A DNA stretch of 46,926 nucleotides from Halospina denitrificans (GCF_004364635.1 NZ_SOAX01000005.1:208714-255639); one strand, 5' to 3'. Shown: positions 8,284-17,338, counted from the stretch's first letter. The notes: a model not told the origin generated them from the sequence alone. Numbers and translations: made by a program.

Positions 8284-9810
8284 ATGGCATTGCCACTCGA
8301 ACGTTTACCCGTTGAATTGCTGCGTGAACTGCGCCGATACCGCTGGGCGGCCGTTGGCCTCTTTGCGCTCGTGAGTTTCGCGGTGCTGGCAGTAGGGTTC
8401 ATCTATCCCTATCAGTACCGCTCCGAGGTGGTCATCTTCGTGGACGACAACAACATCATAGGGCCCCTGATGGAGGGCTCTGCGGAAATTACGACAATCA
8501 GCAACCAAACGTCTTCGGCAAGAGAGCTGCTCTATTCCCGTCGGGTCCTGGAGAAGTTGATCGAGTCTGAGCGAATCTACCCGGATGCGGACAACTATTC
8601 CACGGAGCGCATGGAAGCGCTTTATGGAAAATTACGCAGCAATATCAGCGTCAACTCGCAGGGCGACAATTATTTCGCCATCCGATATCAGGGCCAGAAC
8701 CCGCGGGAGAGCTTCCTCATCGCCCAGCGGCTGGGTCAGCTCTTCATTGAGGAGAGCAACCGCCGCAAGCGCAGTGAAAGTCGCAACGCTTACGAGTTCA
8801 TCGATAAGCAGGTGAAATCCTACGAACAGCAGATCCGCCAGACTGAGCAGCAGCGCATGGTGTTTCTCTCGGAACATACCGAGGGCACAGAGTCGGAAGC
8901 CAACCAGCGGATGGCGCAGCTTCGGCGGGATATAGACTCCGCCGAGCTGGAACTGGAAGAGGTCCAGGCCCAGGAGCGCTCGCTTGAGGAGCAGATCGAG
9001 ACGTTACCCGCCACGGTGGCTTCCGGGGGTGGTAGTTCCGACGGTGGCCTTACCGGGCGCATCAATCGCATGGAAGAGCGTCTTGATGAGCTTAAGCTGC
9101 GGTACGAGGACTCCTATCCGGACGTGGCGAGTCTTGAGCGCCAGATCGAGGAACTGAAACAGCGTCGCCAGCAGATGCAGGCGGGTGACATGGAGCCCAG
9201 TGACGACAGCGGGCTCATGTTCAACCCCGTGTATCAGGAGATCAAGACGGATCTGTCCCGCGCCCGCACCCGCCAGGAATCCCTGCGCACCCGTATCAAT
9301 GCACTGCAACGCCGTCTTGCGCAACAGGAAGATCGCATGGAGGTGATCCAGGGCAACAGGGCGGAACGTTCCGAACTGACCCGGGATCTGCAGGTGAATC
9401 GGGAAATCTACAATGACCTCCTGAAACGGCGAGAAAGGGCGAGGGTTTCAATGTCGTTGGATGTTGAGGGCCAGGGACTGTCCTATGAGATTAATGAGCA
9501 GGCCCGTTATCCGGTCAGTCCGGCCGGGCTCCAATTCAGAACATTCGCCTCCGTCGGCTGGCTTTTGGGGCTGATGGCGCCCATCGGGCTGCTTGCCGCA
9601 CTGTTGCAGATTGATCCTCGTGTGCGCTCGACCAAGCAGATTCAGGATGCCCTGCAGATTCCGCTGCTTGGCAGTATTCCACTGGTCAGAACCCCCTTCG
9701 AACGCCGGCGTGAACGGCGGGGCTACGTGTTCATGGTCGTAATCGTGCTATTGATCGTCGCGGGGTACGTGAGTGTTGTATCCCTGCAGGCTACGGGAGT
9801 ACTGGGATGA
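8284..9810 (+). CDS. XrtA-system polysaccharide chain-length determinant (Wzz/PCP family)
   Basis: The product is 508 aa, an inner-membrane polysaccharide co-polymerase that sets chain length and links polymerisation to export. Membrane helices lie near residues 20-42, 415-440 and 485-505. Between them is a long periplasmic region with Gln/Glu/Arg-rich coiled coils (for example residues 175-250 and 290-370), the normal PCP layout. It belongs to the exosortase-associated group (TIGR03007 from memory). GGAGG lies before the ATG. The stop overlaps the next start as ATGA, indicating translational coupling with the kinase-like gene. Confidence 0.92.
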   Translation: MALPLERLPVELLRELRRYRWAAVGLFALVSFAVLAVGFIYPYQYRSEVVIFVDDNNIIGPLMEGSAEITTISNQTSSARELLYSRRVLEKLIESERIYPDADNYSTERMEALYGKLRSNISVNSQGDNYFAIRYQGQNPRESFLIAQRLGQLFIEESNRRKRSESRNAYEFIDKQVKSYEQQIRQTEQQRMVFLSEHTEGTESEANQRMAQLRRDIDSAELELEEVQAQERSLEEQIETLPATVASGGGSSDGGLTGRINRMEERLDELKLRYEDSYPDVASLERQIEELKQRRQQMQAGDMEPSDDSGLMFNPVYQEIKTDLSRARTRQESLRTRINALQRRLAQQEDRMEVIQGNRAERSELTRDLQVNREIYNDLLKRRERARVSMSLDVEGQGLSYEINEQARYPVSPAGLQFRTFASVGWLLGLMAPIGLLAALLQIDPRVRSTKQIQDALQIPLLGSIPLVRTPFERRRERRGYVFMVVIVLLIVAGYVSVVSLQATGVLG

Positions 9811-10736
9811 CAGATTCGAAACAGGGTCAGGACGGCAGCGACCGCGAAGTGACGGAGCATCAGGATAGTGTCTCGCAGCGTCGGGATGCCGCCTTTGACC
9901 GGGTGCCGCCGGATGCCACCCCCAAGAGCGATGGCGGCCCTCATGCGAGGCGTACCCGGGGCGGACAGGCCGAGGGTGGGGGCACCGATGGTGGCGGTCA
10001 CGACCTGGTCAGCCAGCGGCGTGCCGAACGCACCGACATTACCCAGCGGATCCAGGCCAGCAAGCAGATTGCGAACATGCAGGAGCCCCGGCGTCTGAAC
10101 CGGGACGACCTGAATGAGCGGCGCATCATCTACCCGGAATCGCCGGACCGCAACCTGGTAAACCGCTTCCGCCAGCTGAGGACCCAACTGCTGGAAGTGA
10201 GCAATACCGAGAACTTCTCACTGGTGGTCACCAGCGCAACCCAGGGGGCGGGCTCCACCTTCATGTCCATCAACCTGGCCGCCGCCTTTGCATTCGACCA
10301 GTCCAAGACGGCGTTGCTGATTGACTGCAACCTGCGCAACCCGGGGCTGCACTCGCTGCTGGACATCATGCCGGACGCCGGCCTCACGGATTTCATCGAG
10401 GATCCGGATTATGACATCGGGCGCATCATTTACCCCACGGGCATCCCCCGGCTGCGGCTGATTCCCGCGGGCAGCCGCCGGGAGTCGCCGTCGGAATTCT
10501 TTACCTCCTGGCGCATGGAAGAGTTCGTCCATGCCGTCCGGGAACGGTATCCGGACCGGTTTATCATCCTGGATACCGCGAGCATTGCGGATTCGCCGGA
10601 TGCCCGCATTCTCACGGAACTCTGTGACTACTCCATGCTGGTTGTCCCGCATGGCCGCTGTACCAATGAACAGATCGAGAACGCCGTGGGCGGCCTTGAT
10701 CCCAACAAATTTGTCGGAGCCATTCTGAATGCCTGA
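9807..10736 (+). CDS. XrtA-associated BY-kinase-like (CpsD/CapB) protein with degenerate P-loop
   Basis: The product is 309 aa and cytoplasmic. It has a poorly ordered, charged N-terminus of about 110 residues, then the CpsD/Wzc-C ATPase fold. The Walker A region (near residue 145) reads SATQGAGSTFMS, where active BY-kinases have G-x-G-K-[ST]: the lysine is replaced by serine. Walker A' reads LLIDCNLRNPGL instead of DADLRRP, and Walker B is IILDTASIADSPDA. The C-terminus has no tyrosine cluster. It is placed exactly where the exosortase-associated tyrosine autokinase lies in related operons and is coupled to the chain-length gene, so it probably binds that protein. Catalytic activity is doubtful. 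Confidence 0.85.
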   Translation: MTDSKQGQDGSDREVTEHQDSVSQRRDAAFDRVPPDATPKSDGGPHARRTRGGQAEGGGTDGGGHDLVSQRRAERTDITQRIQASKQIANMQEPRRLNRDDLNERRIIYPESPDRNLVNRFRQLRTQLLEVSNTENFSLVVTSATQGAGSTFMSINLAAAFAFDQSKTALLIDCNLRNPGLHSLLDIMPDAGLTDFIEDPDYDIGRIIYPTGIPRLRLIPAGSRRESPSEFFTSWRMEEFVHAVRERYPDRFIILDTASIADSPDARILTELCDYSMLVVPHGRCTNEQIENAVGGLDPNKFVGAILNA

Positions 10737-12030
10737 ACGGGCCTCTGGTCCGGGTTCAAGGATGAACCCATTGAAAGTTCTTCCCGGTGCAGCGTTGTTA
10801 CTGTGGCCAATGGCGGTAGCGTGGGCAGATCCGGCTACTGTTGATGTTTTCGCGAACAGCCGCTATTCGGACAACATCAACAAGCGCGAGGAGAATACCG
10901 AAGAAGAGTTTGAAGACCGGGTAGGGATTGGAATCAGTAAAATCACGAGGCCCGGTACCTGCGAAGGTTCGTTGAACGGTGACGTCGCCTTTGTAACCTA
11001 CCGGAACGACACCAACGACGACGAGTTCAGCGGCACCGTGGATGCCAACGGCGTCTGCGAGCCCAACCGCAACTTCCGCTGGAGCGCGCGGGACACCCTG
11101 CGAGACGTGCGTACCACGACCCAGGCCGCGGATTCGCCGGCCAACCGGGAACGGCGCAACGTCTTCTCCACGGGGCCGACATTCACCATCCACCCGGGCC
11201 GAAGGGACAACCTGTCCCTGGATGTGGAATACCAGATGACCCGCTTCCAGGAGTCCACCGATGATGACAGTGACCGGCTGACCACCACTGGCCGCTGGCA
11301 GCATCTCTTCACCTCCACCCTCAACGGTGGGCTTGCGGTGAGCCGCAGTGACATTGAGTTCCGTCAGACCGACGAGGAACTGACCCGGGACAACGCCAAT
11401 GCCTTTTTCAGCTGGCAGCGTCCGAACGGGCAGTGGAGTGGTGAGCTGGGTTACTCCTGGCTGGAGTCCGAGCGGGGCGTGGTGATTAACGAGACCAACG
11501 GCCTCACCGGGCGGTTGCGGTACAGCCACCAATGGGACGCCGGCACCAGTGCCTTCGGCGAAGTCCGCCGTTCCATCACCGACGTCTCCACGGACCTGGA
11601 CGTGCGCATTCCGGGGTTGGATCTGAACCTTACCGAGACTTCGGCTGTAATCGTGACCGCAGTGACCGCTGGCATAAGCCAGCAATGGACGGCCCGCACC
11701 TCTAGCGATGCTTCCTTCTCCGGGATCCAACAGGAATTTGATCGCGCCGGCATCACAGAGGAACGATTCAGCATGGGCTTAGGCGTGAACCATCGCATCT
11801 CCGACAACTTCTCGGGCCGGGCCAGCACAGGGTACGTCCGGGAAGATTTTGGCACCGGCGTTGACCCGGTCGGCACGGCCCGCGCCGAGCTCGGAGTGGA
11901 TTACCAGCGCACGCGGGACCTGAGCTTCAACGCCGGGATTGGCCATGAAATCCGAGACGTTGTTGGCGGACCGGGCAATGAATATCACGAGAACTGGGCC
12001 CAGATCGGCGTCCGCTACAACCTGAGATAA
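10729..12030 (+). CDS. XrtA/PEP-CTERM-system outer-membrane beta-barrel protein (TIGR03016-like)
   Basis: The product is 433 aa with an N-terminal signal peptide ending near WPMAVAWA. The rest alternates short amphipathic strands (FANSRYSDN, GELGYSWLES, RLRYSHQW, ASTGYVRED) and ends ENWAQIGVRYNLR, a beta-barrel closing strand. This fits the exosortase-associated outer-membrane protein, probably part of the export apparatus. ATG 10729 overlaps the previous stop and has CGGAG nine bases upstream; ATG 10762 would give a cleaner signal peptide but has a poorly spaced ribosome binding site. Four nucleotides separate it from the deacetylase gene. Confidence 0.82.
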   Translation: MPERASGPGSRMNPLKVLPGAALLLWPMAVAWADPATVDVFANSRYSDNINKREENTEEEFEDRVGIGISKITRPGTCEGSLNGDVAFVTYRNDTNDDEFSGTVDANGVCEPNRNFRWSARDTLRDVRTTTQAADSPANRERRNVFSTGPTFTIHPGRRDNLSLDVEYQMTRFQESTDDDSDRLTTTGRWQHLFTSTLNGGLAVSRSDIEFRQTDEELTRDNANAFFSWQRPNGQWSGELGYSWLESERGVVINETNGLTGRLRYSHQWDAGTSAFGEVRRSITDVSTDLDVRIPGLDLNLTETSAVIVTAVTAGISQQWTARTSSDASFSGIQQEFDRAGITEERFSMGLGVNHRISDNFSGRASTGYVREDFGTGVDPVGTARAELGVDYQRTRDLSFNAGIGHEIRDVVGGPGNEYHENWAQIGVRYNLR

Positions 12031-12033
12031 CGC

Positions 12034-12918
12034 ATGAAGGAAACCGCCATCAAGAACGCCCTCACCATCGACGTGGAAGACTACTTCCACGTGGCCGCGC
12101 TGTCCGAGGCCATCAGCCCGGACGACTGGTCGAGCATGGAATACCGCTGCGAGGCCAACACCGACCGGCTGCTCGAGATCTTCGACAAGGCGGGCGTGAA
12201 GGGCACCTTCTTCGTACTCGGCTGGGTGGCGGAGAAATCCCCGGCACTGGTGCGCCGCATCGCCGAGGCCGGCCACGAGATCGCCAGCCACGGCTACAGC
12301 CACCAACTTGTCTACAACCAGACGCCGGAGGTTTTCCGCGAGGAGACCATCAAGTCCAAGGCGCTGCTTGAAGACCAGGTGCAGAAGCCCGTGGACGGCT
12401 ACCGCGCTGCCAGCTATTCCATCACCAACGAGTCACGCTGGGCCCTGGACATCCTGGCCGAGGCCGGCTTTACCTGGGATTCTTCCATATTCCCCGTCCA
12501 TCACGACCGTTACGGCATGCCGGGCAGCCCGCGCTGGCCCCACCGCCTAACCACGGACAAGGGTTACGAACTGATTGAGTTCCCGCTGACCACCCTGAAA
12601 CTGGCCGGCTTTACACTGCCCATTGCCGGCGGCGGCTACTTCCGGCTCTACCCATACCCCTTCAGCCAGTGGGGTCTGGGCCAGGCCAACCGCCAGGGCC
12701 AGCCCTTCATCTTCTACCTGCATCCCTGGGAGATTGATTCAGGCCAACCCCGGATCGAGGTCAAGTGGTTCTCGAAATTCCGCCACTACAACAACCTGGA
12801 CAAGTGCGAAGCGCGCCTGGAAAAGCTCATTAACCACTTCGAGTTCAGCACCGTTGCCGACGTCCTGCATCAGAAAGCCACCCAACTTGAAACCTTCAGC
12901 CTGAGTACCGCCACCTGA
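12034..12918 (+). CDS. XrtA-system polysaccharide deacetylase (CE4/NodB-like)
   Basis: The product is 294 aa with no signal peptide. Catalytic features of the CE4 fold are present: LTIDVEDYFHV near residue 10 (the Asp pair), the zinc site HEIASHGYSHQLVY near residue 82, and FYLHPWEID near the C-terminus. The TIDVEDYFHV start is characteristic of the exosortase-linked group (TIGR03006 from memory), which removes N-acetyl groups from the lipid-linked or growing polymer. Its stop overlaps the next start (TGATG). Confidence 0.92.
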   Translation: MKETAIKNALTIDVEDYFHVAALSEAISPDDWSSMEYRCEANTDRLLEIFDKAGVKGTFFVLGWVAEKSPALVRRIAEAGHEIASHGYSHQLVYNQTPEVFREETIKSKALLEDQVQKPVDGYRAASYSITNESRWALDILAEAGFTWDSSIFPVHHDRYGMPGSPRWPHRLTTDKGYELIEFPLTTLKLAGFTLPIAGGGYFRLYPYPFSQWGLGQANRQGQPFIFYLHPWEIDSGQPRIEVKWFSKFRHYNNLDKCEARLEKLINHFEFSTVADVLHQKATQLETFSLSTAT

Positions 12919-14072
12919 TGCTCGAAACGCTCTTCTGGCTCTCCGCTGTCCTGGTTGTCTACATCTACATTGGTTACCCCGCCCTCATGGGCCTGCTCGC
13001 GCTGAACAGGCACCCCGTGGCGTACGATGACAACCACCAGCCCAGCGCCTCCATCCTGATCGCTGCCTACAACGAAGAAAACGACATTGCAGAGACCCTG
13101 GACAACAAGATTGCGCAGGAATACCCCAGGGACAAGCTGGAGATCCTCGTGGTCTCCGACGAATCCGAGGACAAGACCGACAGGATCGTAAAGGGTTACG
13201 CCCGCAAGTCCGACATCACCATTCGCCTGTTCCGCCAGACCCCCCGCCAGGGCAAGACCGCCGGCCTCAACCTCATGGCCCCCGAGGCCAACGGCGAGAT
13301 CATCATCTTCTCAGACGCCAACTCCCAATGGGCACCTGACGCCGTGGCAAAGCTCGTGCGTAATTTCGCGGACCCGGAAGTGGGCTACGTGACCGGCAAG
13401 ATGGTCTACACGCATGAGGACGGCTCCCTGATGGGCGACGGCTGCAGCAGCTACATGAAATACGAGAACTGGCTGCGCGAAAGGGAAACTGCCGTGGGAT
13501 CCATCGTTGGCGTCGACGGCGGCATCGACGCCATGCGCCGGGATCTGTATGAACCCCTGAGCCCGGACCAGCTCCCGGACTTTGTCCAGCCCCTGAAGGT
13601 GGTGGAGAAAGGCTACCGGGCCATCTACGAACCCGAGGCCATCCTCAAGGAACAGGCCCTGAAGGACTCGGAAAGCGAATTCGCCATGCGCGTGCGCGTC
13701 TCCCTGCGCGCCATCTGGGCCCTGTACGACATGCGCCAGCTCCTGAACCCCCTTAAGCACGGCCTATACGCCTTCCAGCTCCTGTCCCACAAAGTGTTAC
13801 GTTACTACGCCTTCGTCCCATTGGTCGTGCTGGCGTTCGTTTCTACGGTCCTTTCCAATGACGGCGTTTGGTACGGACTCGCCTTCTTGGCCCAAATTGG
13901 CTTCTACGGTCTGGCTTGCGCGGGGCGCAGCAGGGAAGAAAAGGGACAGGAACTCTCGAGCCTGTTCGCAACACCGTATTATTTCGCGCTTCTCAACTTT
14001 GCCTGCTATAAGGCCGCTACGGCGTTTCAGAGAGGGGAGAAGCGAGTTACATGGAATCCAAGGAAAGGCTGA
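12918..14072 (+). CDS. Membrane-bound family 2 glycosyltransferase
   Basis: The product is 384 aa. An N-terminal membrane helix (residues 3-25) is followed by a GT-A catalytic domain (ASILIAAYNEE, ILVVSDESEDKT, IIFSDANSQW) and an acceptor-region motif, RVRVSLRAIWAL. Two or three C-terminal helices lie around residues 290-350. It resembles processive or hyaluronan/cellulose-synthase-like GT2 proteins of EPS operons. It is the last GC-rich gene of the conserved block. A decayed copy of its C-terminus lies at 15022-15264, showing that a relative once sat there. Confidence 0.88.
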   Translation: MLETLFWLSAVLVVYIYIGYPALMGLLALNRHPVAYDDNHQPSASILIAAYNEENDIAETLDNKIAQEYPRDKLEILVVSDESEDKTDRIVKGYARKSDITIRLFRQTPRQGKTAGLNLMAPEANGEIIIFSDANSQWAPDAVAKLVRNFADPEVGYVTGKMVYTHEDGSLMGDGCSSYMKYENWLRERETAVGSIVGVDGGIDAMRRDLYEPLSPDQLPDFVQPLKVVEKGYRAIYEPEAILKEQALKDSESEFAMRVRVSLRAIWALYDMRQLLNPLKHGLYAFQLLSHKVLRYYAFVPLVVLAFVSTVLSNDGVWYGLAFLAQIGFYGLACAGRSREEKGQELSSLFATPYYFALLNFACYKAATAFQRGEKRVTWNPRKG

Positions 14073-14890
14073 ATCGAATGCTGCAAGAAAAGATCATCAG
14101 TTTGTTCTGTCTGCCTGAGAGTCAGGTAAAAAGAGAGCTGGAAGGAGAGACCTCAAACGAGGCGCGCTCAGATGAATCGCGACTCAAACTCCTGCGTCAT
14201 GAATTTCCACATTTTGAGGAGTTGGTGAGCGGCGCGGATGTTGTCGACTTTGGGTGTGGACTTGGCTGGCAATCGCTTGAGCTGGCGCGGATTGGAGCGA
14301 AAAAAGTCCTCGGTGTAGACATCAATGAAACCTATCTTCGAGAAGCAGCGGAAAAAAAGGCACGTGTTGATCCAGAAAATCTTCTCCCAGTTGAGTATTG
14401 TGATATTCATGATATCGGACCGGATCACAAGTTTGATCTCGTTATCTCGCAAAACGCCATGGAGCATTACACCAATCCTCAGAGGGTCCTGGAACAGATG
14501 CTATCCATCACTAAAGACGATGGAAAAATTCTCATTACTTTTGGGCCCCCTTGGTATTCGCCATACGGGAGCCACATGCATTTCTTCTGCAAATTGCCTT
14601 GGCTCAATATCCTTTTCTCCGAAAAGGCGATTATGAGTGTTAGAGAGCGTTATAGAGATGATGGGGCAGAAAGGTTTGAGGACGTGGAATCTGGACTGAA
14701 CAGGATGTCCTTATCTAAGTTTGAGAACTTCTGCAGGACTCTAGGGTTGGTTTTTTCATACAGACGCTACCGCGGAATCAAAGGACTGGATTCACTCTCA
14801 AAAATTCCAGTATTACGGGAACTTTTTGTCAATCGTGTATCAGTAGTAATTGCGAGAGGCGCGCGAGCGCCTGGGGAGAATGTAGCATGA
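14051..14890 (+). CDS. Class I SAM-dependent methyltransferase
   Basis: The product is 279 aa. Motif I is VVDFGCGLGWQSLELA near residue 60 and the later motif is VISQNAMEHYTNP, as in Methyltransf_11-type enzymes. GPPWYSPYGSHMHFF near residue 163 closely matches a segment in the methyltransferase at 15338. The start ATG 14051 overlaps the GT2 by 22 bases and has GGGGAG upstream. Base composition is clearly lower in GC than the preceding gene, marking the start of the variable region. The probable target is a sugar or lipid-linked intermediate; the specific acceptor is unknown. Confidence 0.8.
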   Translation: MESKERLNRMLQEKIISLFCLPESQVKRELEGETSNEARSDESRLKLLRHEFPHFEELVSGADVVDFGCGLGWQSLELARIGAKKVLGVDINETYLREAAEKKARVDPENLLPVEYCDIHDIGPDHKFDLVISQNAMEHYTNPQRVLEQMLSITKDDGKILITFGPPWYSPYGSHMHFFCKLPWLNILFSEKAIMSVRERYRDDGAERFEDVESGLNRMSLSKFENFCRTLGLVFSYRRYRGIKGLDSLSKIPVLRELFVNRVSVVIARGARAPGENVA

Positions 14891-14921
14891 ATACTGCTTG
14901 TGTCTGGAATCGCGTAGTGAA

Positions 14922-15020
14922 GTGAAGACCCCCATCTAATCGATAGTGGTGGCCTGCATCGCTCAGCAAAGGCGCTGCGCACGCTAGTGTGCGAGCAGGT
15001 TACGCAAGGTCTTGCCTTCA
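14922..15020 (+). pseudogene. Fossil of a GT4 glycosyltransferase N-terminus
   Basis: In the frame from 14936 this reads LIDSGGLHRSAKALRTL then VCEQVTQGLAFMI. It lines up without gaps with LIDSGGLYGAENMLLAL then VREQVKQGLDPMI at the N-terminus of the GT4 at 16211. The presumed GTG start at 14922 is one base out of frame, so the copy is broken. Similarity ends around 15020, where GT2-like sequence begins. Confidence 0.8.
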
Positions 15021-15021
15021 T

Positions 15022-15264
15022 GATTCCTTTCTCCCGCTCGACGTGCGTGCATTTATGTCAGCGGTGTTGGCAGATTCTGGGGGAATATACAGCTAGGCCT
15101 TCGTGGCTCAGGCGGGCTTTTACGGTCTTGCTACGATTGGCTACAGTCGCGAACTCAAGGGTGAAACGGTTCCGAGCGCGTGCGGCATATCCTGCTATTT
15201 GACTCTGTTACACACCGATTGCCTTAAAGCTACGATGGCGGATCGACGCGGTGAGATAAGGTAA
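15022..15264 (+). pseudogene. Fossil of a GT2 glycosyltransferase C-terminus
   Basis: The frame from 15022 reads FLPLDVRAFMSAVLADSG, an in-frame TAG, then AFVAQAGFYGLATIGYSREL and KATMADRRGE before a stop at 15262-15264. It aligns over about 75 residues with the C-terminus of the GT2 at 12918-14072 (FVPLVVLAFVSTVLSNDG, AFLAQIGFYGLACAGRSREE, KAATAFQRGE). It is fused directly to the GT4 fossil, so an ancestral deletion removed everything between a GT4 start and a GT2 end. Confidence 0.85.
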
Positions 15265-15337
15265 TGTAGCGTCACAGAAAAGGCTGACTTTTAGACAGGA
15301 CATCCAACAAGGATTAGCTCTAGCTTAAGGAAAAACG

Positions 15338-16168
15338 ATGACTGATGAAAAAAAGTATATGGATTTTGCTAAGTCTCTGGTGGGACTGAGGCACCAAGAT
15401 GTTCTAGAAGTTGGCGGCTGTATATCACCTGAAGTTATTACAGACTATGAACCTAGGTCATGGACCTCAATTGATGTCAATCCGAAGAGATTTGAGGGCA
15501 AAACAACCTTTAATGGTAATTTCACATTTACAGCAGAAAATATGAGTGTTACCGATATAAAACACCCAGATAATAGCTTTGATAGAATTTTCTCCGTCAA
15601 CTGTTTTGAGCATGTTGATGACCTTAAAAAAGGCATGGATGAGATGTTCCGGGTTCTTAGACCTGGCGGAAAACTATTCACCATATTCGGTCCGATCTGG
15701 TCTTCTCCTGTTGGTCACCATACCTGGATTGAGTATGAGGGTCATATATACCATTTCATGAACGGCGTTTTTCCGGACTGGGACCACCTAATAAAAACTA
15801 GGTCTGAACTGAAAAGTGATCTAGAAGAGAGGTATGATGAAGAACTCGCTGAAAATATATGCAGATATGTTTACGATTCGTCGGATATAAACAGACTGGC
15901 CGATGGTGACTACGAAAAAAACCTGAAAGACTCTAATTTTAGAGTGAATCTTAGGGTTAGAAAGAAGAGAGGCAAAAAGCCTTCTAAAAAACGCCGTGAG
16001 GCAATTATCTATAACTACCCATCCTGTAACGATCCAACGGTAACTGAATACTTGCTTGTGGTGTCGAAGGGAAAAATCAGCATCAGAGATACTTTTACAA
16101 TGTATTTTGGATTAGTATCACAATTGATGAATAAGATTCTACAAAAAGTCTTTCCTCGTTCGGTCTAA
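15338..16168 (+). CDS. SAM-dependent methyltransferase-like protein
   Basis: The product is 276 aa. The fold is recognisable from VLEVGGCISPEVI (motif I, with one glycine position altered), TSIDVNP, FSVNCFEHVDD and RVLRPGGKLFTIFGPIW. The segment GPIWSSPVGHHTW is shared in pattern with the methyltransferase at 14051, so the two may act on related substrates. The second half is lysine- and arginine-rich. The gene is strongly AT-rich compared with the conserved operon, suggesting recent acquisition. AAGGA precedes the ATG. Confidence 0.72.
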   Translation: MTDEKKYMDFAKSLVGLRHQDVLEVGGCISPEVITDYEPRSWTSIDVNPKRFEGKTTFNGNFTFTAENMSVTDIKHPDNSFDRIFSVNCFEHVDDLKKGMDEMFRVLRPGGKLFTIFGPIWSSPVGHHTWIEYEGHIYHFMNGVFPDWDHLIKTRSELKSDLEERYDEELAENICRYVYDSSDINRLADGDYEKNLKDSNFRVNLRVRKKRGKKPSKKRREAIIYNYPSCNDPTVTEYLLVVSKGKISIRDTFTMYFGLVSQLMNKILQKVFPRSV

Positions 16169-16210
16169 ACGATATATCCACTTTGTAAATTATGCGCTAA
16201 ATAGGACATT

Positions 16211-17338
16211 TTGAAAGTACTGCACTTGATCGATAGCGGGGGCCTGTACGGTGCGGAAAACATGTTGCTTGCACTGGTCAGGGAACAGGTTAAGCAGGGC
16301 CTCGATCCGATGATACTTAGCGCCGGTGACCTGGAGATTGACGAGAAGCCGATTGAGGCGGAAGCCCATCGACTCAGGTTGCCGATCACGCCATGGCGGA
16401 TGAAGCCCGGGCTCAATCTACGCGAGGCGCGGAAAATTCAGAAATGGGCACGCGAGAAAGGGTATCAGGTGCTTCACTCCCACGGCTATAAATTTAATAT
16501 TCTGATGGGCCTTTTCCCAAGAACTGTGCGCCAGCTGTCTTTGGTTAGCACACTCCATGGCTATGTGCATGCGCCGCGTTTTTCGAAAATGTGGCTTTAC
16601 GAACTTCTGGACCGAATAGCGATTTTCAATACTCAATCGGTTGTCCTTGTCGGTAAAGCTATGAGAAAAGAACTGCCCGCCGGCATTAAGAAATTAAGCA
16701 AGCTCAGGGTTATACCTAATGGGATCGATATCGAGCAACTGCGCGTGCGCACTGCAGATTCGCTTTGCCCCGCTATAGAGGCATTTAGCCGCTGCCACAC
16801 GCCTCTGCTTCTGGGGGTTGGCCGACTGTCACCAGAAAAGAATTTCGAGTCCCTCATCGAGGCATTTGCGACCTTTAGAAGACGAGGTAGCGAGGCCGGT
16901 TTGATTATCGTCGGGGAGGGGCGCCTCCGTCCGAATCTTGAAGCTTTGGTTGAGCGTCACGGACTTGAAAGCGCAGTGCTCTTGCCGGGGTACTCTTCTC
17001 AGGTCCCAGCATTGCTGGCCCGGTCTGATCTGCTCCTGATGCCTTCGCTGACCGAAGGGCTACCGATTACCCTTCTGGAAGGGATGGCTGTGGGCGTGCC
17101 GGTTATGGTTTCAGAAGTTGGCGAAATGCCGGGTGTACTGGGACTGGGGCAGGGTGGCAGTATTCTTTCGGATGTCACCCCCGATGCTATCGCGCGTGAG
17201 TTGGAATCCTTCTTCTCGAATGTGGTGCCAGCGCAACAGGTATCATGGGCCTGCCAACAGATAGAGCAGGACTACTCAGCGCCTGCCATGGCTGAAAAAT
17301 ACCGACAACTGTATAGTGAATTCAGCATATTAGAATGA
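16211..17338 (+). CDS. Family 4 glycosyltransferase (GT-B)
   Basis: The product is 375 aa. The N-terminal Rossmann half begins VLHLIDSGGLYGAENMLL. The C-terminal half has LLGVGRLSPEKNFESLI and the EX7E motif EGLPITLLE near residue 281, followed by MAVGVPVMVSEVG. It probably adds a sugar to the lipid-linked repeat. The start is TTG 16211, with AGGA about seven bases upstream. The start region is the parent or sister of the fossil at 14922. The stop overlaps the next gene (ATGA). Confidence 0.9.
   Translation: MKVLHLIDSGGLYGAENMLLALVREQVKQGLDPMILSAGDLEIDEKPIEAEAHRLRLPITPWRMKPGLNLREARKIQKWAREKGYQVLHSHGYKFNILMGLFPRTVRQLSLVSTLHGYVHAPRFSKMWLYELLDRIAIFNTQSVVLVGKAMRKELPAGIKKLSKLRVIPNGIDIEQLRVRTADSLCPAIEAFSRCHTPLLLGVGRLSPEKNFESLIEAFATFRRRGSEAGLIIVGEGRLRPNLEALVERHGLESAVLLPGYSSQVPALLARSDLLLMPSLTEGLPITLLEGMAVGVPVMVSEVGEMPGVLGLGQGGSILSDVTPDAIARELESFFSNVVPAQQVSWACQQIEQDYSAPAMAEKYRQLYSEFSILE

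Noticed and set aside
10798-11730. Long minus-strand frame of 310 codons
   Set aside because: It lies entirely opposite the beta-barrel gene; composition and lack of motifs mark it as a shadow frame.
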